Below are positions 1 through 5,516 of a stretch of 5,516 nucleotides of DNA, piece after piece. Position 1 is the stretch's first letter. Each line of letters opens with the position of its first letter. The notes beneath the pieces are model-generated. The model was not told the DNA's origin. It was given only the letters and a program-made list of their open reading frames with translations, and searched no databases. The stretch covers positions 4,915 through 10,430 of the forward strand of contig PACE01000027.1 of the NCBI GenBank assembly GCA_002699725.1, written 5' to 3'. Made by a program: the position numbers and the translations under genes. Source of the DNA: Acidimicrobiaceae bacterium (GTDB taxonomy: Bacteria; Actinomycetota; Acidimicrobiia; Acidimicrobiales; MedAcidi-G1).

Positions 1-686
1 CTGTTTGGCCGGGCGACGAAGTAGGTCGGTGACCGCTGCAGCATCGTGACGTGCCCGCAGTCGGCCGCCATCGCCGGGATGAGGGTTGCCGCCGTGGCCC
101 CCGACCCGATCACCACCACCTGCTTCCCCGCATAGTCGAGGTCCTCGGGCCACGTCTGAGGGTGCACGATCTCGCCACCGAAGCGGTCCATGCCCTCCCA
201 CTCGGGGGTATAGCCGGCACTGTGGCGGTAGTACCCCTGGCACATCCACAGGAAGTCGCCGGTGAACCGGACCTGCTCCCCTGTGTCGGTGCGGGTCACC
301 TCGAGGGTCCAGCGCCGGTCCTCGGTCGACCAGGAGGCCGACGAGATCGTGTGGCAGTAGCGGATGTGGCGGTCGATGTCATTGTCGTCGATCACCTCGC
401 CCATGTACGTGAGGATCTCCTCGGCGGTGGCGATCGGCGGACCGGTCCAGGGCTTGAACCGGTACCCGAAGGTGTAGAGGTCGCTGTCGGACCGGATACC
501 CGGATACGTGTGGGTCTTCCAGGTGCCACCGAAGTCGTCCATGGTCTCGAGGACCACGTACGTCTTGTCGGGGCACTGCTGTTGGAGGTGGTAGGCGCCG
601 CCGATGCCGGAGATGCCGGCACCCACGACCAGGACGTCGAAGTGCTCGGTCGTCGGTCCGGGTTCCACCGCCTTGGCCTGCACCAT
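1..686 (-). CDS. EthA-like flavin monooxygenase (type I Baeyer-Villiger monooxygenase), N-terminal part
   Basis: Partial gene running off the left edge; 228 residues are visible from ATG at 686. The family uses FAD, NADPH and O2 to insert oxygen into ketones or to oxidise S/N atoms, in the cytoplasm. Seen in the sequence: an FAD-binding Rossmann motif GAGISG (22-27); FGGTW (52-56) followed by YPGIRSDSD (61-69); the Baeyer-Villiger fingerprint FxGxxxHxxxWP (F169, G171, H175, W179, P180); and the NADPH-binding motif GSGATA (194-199) followed by MLQRSPTY (215-222). The YPGIRSDSD block and the segment around HPQTWPEDLDY closely resemble mycobacterial EthA, the activator of ethionamide, which is about 490 aa; this is from memory. 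About half the protein is therefore missing. The start is uncertain: the frame stays open upstream with several GTG codons, the SD is weak, and EthA-like homology begins near residue 13 (TEHFDV). The native substrate cannot be told from sequence. It is divergent from the amidohydrolase gene, and no TetR/EthR-type regulator gene is visible. Confidence 0.9.
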   Translation of the reverse strand, partial: MVQAKAVEPGPTTEHFDVLVVGAGISGIGGAYHLQQQCPDKTYVVLETMDDFGGTWKTHTYPGIRSDSDLYTFGYRFKPWTGPPIATAEEILTYMGEVIDDNDIDRHIRYCHTISSASWSTEDRRWTLEVTRTDTGEQVRFTGDFLWMCQGYYRHSAGYTPEWEGMDRFGGEIVHPQTWPEDLDYAGKQVVVIGSGATAATLIPAMAADCGHVTMLQRSPTYFVARPN

Positions 687-796
687 GCCGGAATCGTCCA
701 CCACCGGGCACACCGGTGCCACATCCGAGCAGGTTCCACCGGGCAGCGCCGAAACACGCGACGGATTACTAGGGTCCCCTCCGGGAGGTGGCCCCG
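687..796. promoter_or_regulatory. Divergent intergenic region with candidate promoter for the amidohydrolase operon
   Basis: This 110 bp lies between the divergent monooxygenase and amidohydrolase starts, so promoters for both directions are expected here. On the plus strand a TAGGGT box (770-775) fits the actinobacterial -10 pattern TAnnnT and lies 21 nt before ATG 797, with the SD GGGAGG (783-788) in between. No convincing -35 is visible. A small inverted repeat GGCAC-ACCG-GTGCC (707-720) containing the palindrome CACCGGTG (711-718) could be an operator. However, the monooxygenase frame is open through this stretch, so it could also be coding. The assignment is inference from position and short motifs. 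Confidence 0.35.
783..788 (+). promoter_or_regulatory. Ribosome binding site deciding the amidohydrolase start
   Basis: GGGAGG is a strong Shine-Dalgarno match 8 nt before ATG 797. The alternative upstream GTG begins at 788, inside the SD itself, so it cannot be served by it. This favours the shorter 264-residue product. Confidence 0.7.
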
Positions 797-1591
797 ATGG
801 TGAGTGCTGGACAAGATGCGGGGACAGGTGCAGGGCCTCCCTTCGAGGCGCTCAACGCCGGAGGCACGGCGCCCTTGCTCCTGCTCTGCGACCACGCCAG
901 CCAACTGATCCCGTCGGACCTCGACTCGCTCGGCCTCGACGAGGCGCAGCTCGCCAGCCACATCGCCTGGGACATCGGTGCCGCCGAAGTGGTCCGCGAA
1001 CTGTCCCGACGACTCGACGCACCGGCGGTCCTGGCGCGGTACTCGCGGCTCTTGGTCGACCTGAACCGGCATCCCGACGAGGCCAGCCTCATCCCCGGCG
1101 AGGTCGACGGCATCGTCGTCCGGGGCAACGTGGGCCTGGGTCCGGCAGAGAGGGAGCAACGGGTGGCGACCTACCACCAGCCCTACCACCAGGCGGTTGC
1201 AGAGGCCGTCGAACGACTGGCGGTTCGCGGCCCGGGACCGGCCGTGGTCTCGATCCACAGCTTCACCCCCGTCCTGGGAGGCGTCGAGCGCCCGTGGGAG
1301 GCCGGGATCCTGTCGGGCCGGGACCAACGCCTGTCGCTTCCGATGCTCTCGTTCCTGCGCGACCTCGGGCTGCTGGTCGGCGACAACGAGCCCTACTCCG
1401 GAAGCGACATCTACGGCTACACGGTGCAACAGCACGCCCGCCCCCGGGGCCTCGCCAACGTCATCGTAGAGTTGCGACAGGACTTCGTGGACACGCCGCA
1501 CGGGGTGGCCGAGTGGGTCGAACGCCTCCGGCGGACACTCGACGCAACGCTCGACGACCCGCGGGTGCTCGAGCGGAGAGTTGCCGCATGA
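797..1591 (+). CDS. N-formylglutamate amidohydrolase family protein
   Basis: This 264-residue cytoplasmic protein has no signal peptide or membrane segment. The family (FGase, Pfam PF05013) are metal-dependent hydrolases that cleave N-acyl amino acids; the founding member, HutG, deformylates N-formyl-glutamate at the end of histidine degradation. Seen in the sequence: CDHAS (31-35), HIAWDIG (55-61), YSRLLVDLNR (82-91), IHSFTP (153-158), GDNEPYSG (195-202), and the C-terminal NVIVELRQDF (221-230). These are the conserved blocks of the family, with His, Asp and Glu residues suited to metal binding. ATG 797 was chosen because the SD GGGAGG (783-788) sits 8 nt upstream; an in-frame GTG at 788 overlaps that SD. 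The stop overlaps the ATG of the ligase gene (ATGA), so the two are almost certainly one operon. No other hut genes are present, so a role in histidine breakdown is not supported. The true substrate may be an amide made by the ligase or a related compound. Confidence 0.9.
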   Translation: MVSAGQDAGTGAGPPFEALNAGGTAPLLLLCDHASQLIPSDLDSLGLDEAQLASHIAWDIGAAEVVRELSRRLDAPAVLARYSRLLVDLNRHPDEASLIPGEVDGIVVRGNVGLGPAEREQRVATYHQPYHQAVAEAVERLAVRGPGPAVVSIHSFTPVLGGVERPWEAGILSGRDQRLSLPMLSFLRDLGLLVGDNEPYSGSDIYGYTVQQHARPRGLANVIVELRQDFVDTPHGVAEWVERLRRTLDATLDDPRVLERRVAA

Positions 1592-2718
1592 CCGAGCCGA
1601 GCTTCACGATCGGCATCGAGGAGGAGTACCTGCTCGTCGACCTCGAGACCCGGGACGTGGTCGCACATCCCCCCGAAGATCTGTTGGCCGAGGGGGTTGC
1701 CCGGACCGACGGTCTCATGACCACCGAGTTCCTCCAGTCACAACTCGAGGTCGGGACCCGGAAGTGCTCCTCCGTGTCGGAGGCTGCCGCCGAGATCGTC
1801 GAACTCCGGTCCGTTCTGTCCGACCTCGCCGGCGAATACGGCAACGCCGTCGTCGCCGCATCGACACATCCGTTCGGCGCCTGGGAGTCGCAGGAACTCA
1901 CCCACACCGAGCGCTACGAGAAGCTCGACCAGGACCACCAGGTCGTTGCCCGCCGCATGCTCATCTGCGGAATGCACGTGCACGTGGGCCTCGACGACGA
2001 CGACCTGCGCATCGACCTGATGCGGCAGGCCTCCTACTTCCTTCCCCACATTCTGGCGCTCTCCACGTCGTCGCCGTTCTGGCACGGGACCAACACCGGG
2101 TTGCGCAGTTACCGCCTGACGGTCTTCGACGGAATGCCGCGTACCGGGTTGCCGGAGGTGTTCGAGTCCTGGGGCGACTACCAGCGCCACGTCGAGGTCC
2201 TGGTCGAGGCCGGGGTGATCGAGGACGCCAGCAAGTTGTGGTGGGACCTGCGTCCCTCAATCAGGTACCCGACGCTCGAGATGCGCATCGCCGACGTCTG
2301 CACGACCGCCGCCCACGGGGCTTCCCTTGCGGCGATCTACCAGTGCGTTCTCTGGATGCTCCACGAGTTGAAGCGCAGCAACCAGCGCTGGAGGGGCTAC
2401 TCGAACATGCTGGTCCGGGAGAACAGGTGGCTGGCCCAGCGGTATGGCTTCGATGCCGGCATGATCGACTTCGGTGTCGGATCCGTCGTGCCCTTCTCCG
2501 ACCTGGTCGAGGAACTCCTCGAAATGCTGGGCCCGGCGGCCGACGTGCTCGGGTGTAGCGACGAACTTGCAGCGACTCGCGACATTCTGGGGAGCGGCAC
2601 GAGCGCACACCGCCAGGTGGCCGTCTACGAGGCCGCCATGGCGGACGGGGCCGAAGTCGGCGAGGCGCTCCGTGCGGTGGTCGACTACCTCATCGAGGAG
2701 ACAACCCGACTCCCCTGA
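1588..2718 (+). CDS. YbdK-type carboxylate-amine ligase (glutamate-cysteine ligase GCS2 family)
   Basis: This 376-residue protein is close to the length of E. coli YbdK (about 372 aa). The family are ATP-dependent ligases that join the carboxylate of an amino acid, typically the gamma-carboxylate of glutamate, to an amine. YbdK itself has only weak glutamate-cysteine ligase activity, so the substrates here are unknown. Seen in the sequence: GIEEEY (9-14), EFLQSQLEVGT (47-57), THPF (93-96), GMHVHVG (128-134), SPFWHGTNTG (162-171), WWDLRPS (218-224), YPTLEMRIADV (227-237) and a C-terminal HRQ (341-343). These cover the nucleotide/metal glutamates, the paired histidines and the Arg/Glu strand of the GCS2 fold, so the enzyme looks intact. 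It starts at ATG 1588, overlapping the amidohydrolase stop, with the SD GGAG (1575-1578) 9 nt upstream inside the previous gene. The ergothioneine enzyme EgtA belongs to the same superfamily, but no egtB/C/D gene is nearby, so I do not assign that role. The same frame is open far upstream, which is a GC-rich artefact rather than an extension. Confidence 0.92.
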   Translation: MTEPSFTIGIEEEYLLVDLETRDVVAHPPEDLLAEGVARTDGLMTTEFLQSQLEVGTRKCSSVSEAAAEIVELRSVLSDLAGEYGNAVVAASTHPFGAWESQELTHTERYEKLDQDHQVVARRMLICGMHVHVGLDDDDLRIDLMRQASYFLPHILALSTSSPFWHGTNTGLRSYRLTVFDGMPRTGLPEVFESWGDYQRHVEVLVEAGVIEDASKLWWDLRPSIRYPTLEMRIADVCTTAAHGASLAAIYQCVLWMLHELKRSNQRWRGYSNMLVRENRWLAQRYGFDAGMIDFGVGSVVPFSDLVEELLEMLGPAADVLGCSDELAATRDILGSGTSAHRQVAVYEAAMADGAEVGEALRAVVDYLIEETTRLP

Positions 2719-2808
2719 GTCAGACCTACCGGAGAAGGCATCGGACCGTAACGGCTTCCGGCGCCCTCGATGACCGACGGCGGCGGGCTCCGGTGGCAGA
2801 GTGACCCG

Positions 2809-4050
2809 ATGCACACCCACGAACCGGTCCGGATCCCCCTGCGGGTCCGGGTGCTGTTCGTCGTCCACTTCCTGAGTTCCTTTGCCATGGTCGGCCAGGT
2901 GACCATCGTCGGAAAGCAGGTCTACGACCTGACGGGCCGGGAACTGGACCTCGGCCTGCTGGGCCTCGCCGAGTTCCTGCCGGTCGCCGTCCTGGCGCCG
3001 CTCGCCGGAACCGTCGCCGACCGCATCGACCGGCGCTGGGTGTTCGGCGCAGCCCTCGTGGTCGAGGCACTGGCGTCGCTGCTGTTCTTCGGCTACGCCA
3101 GGTCCGAGCCGACCTCGGTCATGCCGATCTTCCTCATCGCCGGGCTCGTGGGGGTTGCCCGCGCATTCGCCGCCCCAGCGGGCCGGGCCCTCGTGATCGA
3201 CCTCTCGCCGCTCGCAGTGGTGGCCAGGGTCGTGGCCCTGAAGTCGGTCGCCTACCAGGCCGGAATCATCGTCGGTCCGGTGGCGCTCGGCTTCCTGTTC
3301 GTCGTCGACGAGCCGCTGCCGTACCTTGCCGCGGCCGCTGCCCTGTCGATCGCATTTGGCATCGTCGTCCTGACGCCCTCGTCAGGAATTCGACGGCTCG
3401 ATGCCCTGAGTCCCGGCCGGGCGGTCCACGAAGCACTCGAGGGGCTCCGGTTCATCCGGCGCAGCCCGATCCTGTTCGGGGCCATGGGCCTCGACCTTTT
3501 CGCCGTGCTGTTCGGGGGCGCCATTGCCCTGCTCCCGGCCATCGCCGAGGATCGGCTCGGCGTCGGAGCGGTGGGGCTGGGGTGGCTCCGGGCGGCGGTT
3601 GGCATCGGAGCCGGAGCCGTGACCATCGTGCTGGCGATCCGGCCCGTGCAGCGAAACCTCGGGCACATCCTGCTGGCGGTCGTCGCGGTCTTCGGCGCCG
3701 GCACGGTCGTCCTCGGGTTCAGCCGCAACTACGCCCTGGCGTTCGTCGTCCTGATGTTGCTTTCCGCAGCCGACGCCGTCTCGATGTTCATCCGCCTGAC
3801 CCTCGTGCCGCTGGCGACACCCGAGGATATGCGCGGCCGGGTGCTGGCCGTCGAGAACGTCTTTATCGGCGCCTCCAACGAACTCGGCGCAGCCGAGTCG
3901 GGACTGACGGCGGCCGTGATGGGCCTGGTCGGTGCCGTCGTGTTCGGCGGCGTGTGCACGGTGGTGGTGGTCGCGTTGTGGTGGCGCTGGTTCCCCGACC
4001 TGCGCGACCTCGACACGTTCGACGAGGTCCTGCCAACGATTCGGGAGTGA
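2809..4050 (+). CDS. MFS transporter, DHA3-type (EntS-like) drug/metabolite exporter
   Basis: This 413-residue integral membrane protein has about 12 hydrophobic helices, roughly at 13-33, 46-70, 77-97, 104-124, 141-163, 171-190, 220-244, 256-277, 285-304, 308-330, 350-372 and 373-392. A long central loop lies around 191-219. MFS motif A is seen after helix 2 as GTVADRIDRR (67-76). In the C-terminal half, PEDMRGRVLAVENVF (338-352) is typical of the DHA3/MFS_3 group, which includes the enterobactin exporter EntS and related proton-driven effluxers. Substrate is unknown. The start is uncertain: ATG 2809 begins shortly before the first helix, while an in-frame ATG at 2770 would add 13 residues (MTDGGGLRW and onward) that look non-coding. 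Neither has a good SD; a CAGAGT box 6 nt before 2809 would fit a leaderless transcript. The gene follows the ligase by 90 bp in the same direction with no clear terminator, so it may be read from the same operon. Confidence 0.92.
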   Translation: MHTHEPVRIPLRVRVLFVVHFLSSFAMVGQVTIVGKQVYDLTGRELDLGLLGLAEFLPVAVLAPLAGTVADRIDRRWVFGAALVVEALASLLFFGYARSEPTSVMPIFLIAGLVGVARAFAAPAGRALVIDLSPLAVVARVVALKSVAYQAGIIVGPVALGFLFVVDEPLPYLAAAAALSIAFGIVVLTPSSGIRRLDALSPGRAVHEALEGLRFIRRSPILFGAMGLDLFAVLFGGAIALLPAIAEDRLGVGAVGLGWLRAAVGIGAGAVTIVLAIRPVQRNLGHILLAVVAVFGAGTVVLGFSRNYALAFVVLMLLSAADAVSMFIRLTLVPLATPEDMRGRVLAVENVFIGASNELGAAESGLTAAVMGLVGAVVFGGVCTVVVVALWWRWFPDLRDLDTFDEVLPTIRE

Positions 4051-4087
4051 CGCGGGTGGTTGCCTCGTTCCCCGTGCCCGGCATCGA

Positions 4088-4105
4088 CTGTCGGCGGTTC
4101 GACAG
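4088..4105. repeat. Inverted repeat (possible operator or weak hairpin) between exporter and sulfatase
   Basis: This is a perfect 6-bp inverted repeat, CTGTCG-GCGGTT-CGACAG, 37 nt after the exporter stop and 48 nt before the sulfatase GTG. There is no following T-run, so it is a poor intrinsic terminator. Its right arm overlaps the candidate -35 of the sulfatase promoter, which would suit a repressor site. Function is inferred from position only. Confidence 0.4.
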
Positions 4106-4128
4106 CCCTGGTGCGGCGGCCGTAGCGT
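4099..4128 (+). promoter_or_regulatory. Candidate sigma-70 type promoter for the sulfatase gene
   Basis: TCGACA (4099-4104), one mismatch from TTGACA, is separated by 18 nt from TAGCGT (4123-4128), which fits the actinobacterial -10 pattern TAnnnT. Transcription would begin near 4135, giving a leader of about 20 nt that holds the SD GAGGAG (4142-4147). The geometry is good, but short motifs like these occur by chance in GC-rich DNA. Confidence 0.35.
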
Positions 4129-4141
4129 CCCACACGACCCT

Positions 4142-4147
4142 GAGGAG
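4142..4147 (+). promoter_or_regulatory. Ribosome binding site for the GTG-started sulfatase
   Basis: GAGGAG lies 6 nt before GTG 4154. It supports the GTG as the true start even though it is not an ATG. Confidence 0.7.
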
Positions 4148-4153
4148 TGCCCG

Positions 4154-5516
4154 GTGACCGAACCCGTCGAACACCCGACCAACGTCTGCATCGTCCTGCT
4201 CGACTCGCTGAACCGGCACCTGCTCGGCAGCTACGGCGGCACCGAGTTCGCCACCCCGAACCTCGACCGGTTCGCCGCCGAGCAAGCCACACGGTTCACC
4301 CGACACGTCACCGGCTCGCTGCCGTGCATGCCGGCCCGCCACGACATCCTCGTCGGCGCCCTCGACTTCCTCTGGAAGCCCTGGGGGTCGATCGAGGCAT
4401 GGGAGCAGCCCGTCACCCGGGCACTGGCAGGTGCCGGCGTCACCAGCATGCTCGTCACAGACCATCCCCACCTGTTCGAGGCGGGCGGCGAGAACTACCA
4501 CACGGACTTCGATGGCTGGGACTACCTGCGCGGGCACGAGAGCGACCCCTGGCGGACCCATCCGGATCCGTCGTGGATGGGCGCCCCGACGATGCCTGCC
4601 CGCAAGGGTGGCTGGTGGTGGAGCAGCCTGACCGGCTTCGAGGCCGGCGAGAAGGCCTACGACCGTTCCCGCACGTTCTTCCGAGAAGAGGCCGACTACC
4701 CGGGCCCGCGCACCATGAGCGAGGCCGCCCGGTTCCTCCGCGACGCCACGCCGCACCACGACCGCTGGTTCCTGTTCGTCGACGAGTTCGACCCCCACGA
4801 GCCGTTCGACACCCCGCCCCCGTGGGTCGGATGCTACGAGGACGAACCGTGGGACGAGGAGTGGATCATCTGGCCGCCGTATGCCAACGGGGCCATCAGC
4901 AGCGGACAACTCACCGAGCGGGAGGGCCGCCACATCCGTGCCAACTACGGCTCGAAGCTCTCGATGATCGACCACTGGTTCGGGCGCATCCTCGACGCCT
5001 TCGACGAGGGCGGCCTCTGGGACGACACGGCCCTCGTCGTCTGCACCGACCACGGCCACTACCTCGGGGACGAGCGCGACGGCAAGGACGTGTGGGGCAA
5101 GCCCAACGTGCCGCAGTTCGAGCCCCTCGGGCACACGCCGTTGCTGGTGGCGTGGCCGGGGCGGCCCGGCGGCGGCACCTGCGACGCCCTCACCACCAAC
5201 GTGGACCTGTTCGCCACCGTCGCCGACGTCTACGGAGTGACCGTCGGGCACCGCACCCACGGTCGATCCCTCGTCCCCCTGTTCACCGGCGAGGCCGACT
5301 CGGTGCGCGACTGGGCCATCGGGGGCATGTACGGCAAGTGGGTCCAGGTCACCGACGGCACCACCAAGTACGCCCGGTCGTCGTCGGGCGACAACTTCCC
5401 GCTGTCCATGTGGTCGAATCGCTGGTCGACCATGCCCGTCAACATCGCCGGCTTCGACGAGTTGCCGGCCCCGGACGAACGGGCGGTGCTCGACAACATG
5501 CCCGGGACGACCGTGC
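4154..5516 (+). CDS. Sulfatase-family hydrolase (alkaline phosphatase superfamily), Cys-type, 3' end cut by window
   Basis: 454 codons are visible from GTG 4154 with no stop before the right edge. The family hydrolyses sulfate esters, and some members phosphonate or phosphate esters, using a formylglycine made from an active-site Cys. Seen in the sequence: a first metal-binding strand VLLDSLNRHLLGSYG (14-28) with D17; the TPNLDRF block (34-40); the nucleophile motif CMPAR (58-62); DEFDPHEPF (210-218) with a probable active-site H215; the second metal site TDHGHYLGDE (298-307) with D299 and H300; and WGK (314-316), where K316 is the likely sulfate-contacting lysine. The N-terminus lacks a signal peptide, so the enzyme is probably cytoplasmic. 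Two deviations: the usual second Asp after D17 is Ser18, as the second Asp is also missing in choline sulfatase and phosphonate monoester hydrolase types; and the residue after Cys is Met, with VG in place of the usual TG at 67-68. Substrate is unknown. A formylglycine-generating enzyme must be encoded elsewhere if it is active. Low regulatory evidence beyond the upstream candidate promoter. Confidence 0.9.
   Translation, partial: MTEPVEHPTNVCIVLLDSLNRHLLGSYGGTEFATPNLDRFAAEQATRFTRHVTGSLPCMPARHDILVGALDFLWKPWGSIEAWEQPVTRALAGAGVTSMLVTDHPHLFEAGGENYHTDFDGWDYLRGHESDPWRTHPDPSWMGAPTMPARKGGWWWSSLTGFEAGEKAYDRSRTFFREEADYPGPRTMSEAARFLRDATPHHDRWFLFVDEFDPHEPFDTPPPWVGCYEDEPWDEEWIIWPPYANGAISSGQLTEREGRHIRANYGSKLSMIDHWFGRILDAFDEGGLWDDTALVVCTDHGHYLGDERDGKDVWGKPNVPQFEPLGHTPLLVAWPGRPGGGTCDALTTNVDLFATVADVYGVTVGHRTHGRSLVPLFTGEADSVRDWAIGGMYGKWVQVTDGTTKYARSSSGDNFPLSMWSNRWSTMPVNIAGFDELPAPDERAVLDNMPGTTV

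Noticed and set aside
778..788. CCTCC-G-GGAGG palindrome covering the amidohydrolase SD, as a translation-blocking hairpin
   Set aside because: With only one base between the arms the loop cannot form; at most three pairs could close, so sequestration of the SD is not convincing.
392..1501. Long minus-strand open frame opposite the amidohydrolase
   Set aside because: It lies antisense to conserved codons of the amidohydrolase, has no recognisable domain, and overlaps the true monooxygenase frame near 392-686.
604..1587. Long open plus-strand extension in the frame of the ligase gene
   Set aside because: It overlaps the well-supported amidohydrolase in another frame, is Arg/Pro/Gly-rich and has no family motifs. 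It is open only because stops are rare at high GC.
797..1591. Assignment of the amidohydrolase as HutG of histidine degradation
   Set aside because: No hutH, hutU, hutI or hutF gene is in the window, and the coupled neighbour is a carboxylate-amine ligase.
1588..2718. Assignment of the ligase as EgtA of ergothioneine synthesis
   Set aside because: Length and motifs fit the YbdK group, and no other ergothioneine gene is adjacent.
2708..2721. GACTC-CCCT-GAGTC hairpin across the ligase stop codon as a terminator
   Set aside because: The stem is only 5 bp and no T-run follows. It is too weak to call.
3863..5260. 465-codon minus-strand open frame opposite the exporter end and the sulfatase
   Set aside because: The plus-strand sulfatase shows all family motifs in order across this stretch; the antisense product is low-complexity and resembles no family.

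Overview
The window is high-GC DNA (roughly two-thirds G+C by eye) with strong G/C preference at third codon positions and tightly packed genes. This fits an actinobacterium. The flavavide style of the genes, short GTG/ATG-led leaders and TAnnnT-like boxes recall Acidimicrobiia, but that placement is inference from recalled family resemblance, not a database match. There are no rRNA or tRNA genes, no CRISPR array, no insertion sequence and no phage signal.

Layout. Positions 1-686 hold, on the minus strand, the N-terminal 228 residues of an EthA-like flavin monooxygenase of Baeyer-Villiger type; the rest lies beyond the left edge. It is divergent from a plus-strand run of four genes, across a 110 bp intergenic region (687-796). 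The first pair is an N-formylglutamate amidohydrolase family protein (797-1591) and a YbdK-type carboxylate-amine ligase of the GCS2 family (1588-2718). They share an ATGA stop/start overlap, so they are very likely cotranscribed and translationally coupled. After 90 bp comes a 12-helix DHA3-type MFS exporter (2809-4050). After another 103 bp, which contain an inverted repeat and a candidate promoter, comes a cytoplasmic Cys-type sulfatase-family hydrolase (4154 to beyond the right edge; 454 codons visible).

How the genes may work together. The only strong functional link is the coupled pair: one enzyme family forms an amide between an amino-acid carboxylate and an amine, and the other cleaves amide-type bonds of N-acylated amino acids. 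The MFS exporter could export a small-molecule product, but the sequence does not prove this. The monooxygenase and the sulfatase look like independent catabolic or modifying enzymes. I see no clearly new defence, mobile or RNA-based system here. The most interesting points are the ligase/hydrolase pair of unknown substrate, the unusual metal and nucleophile motif of the sulfatase, and a TAG(G/C)GTCCC box shared by two gene starts.
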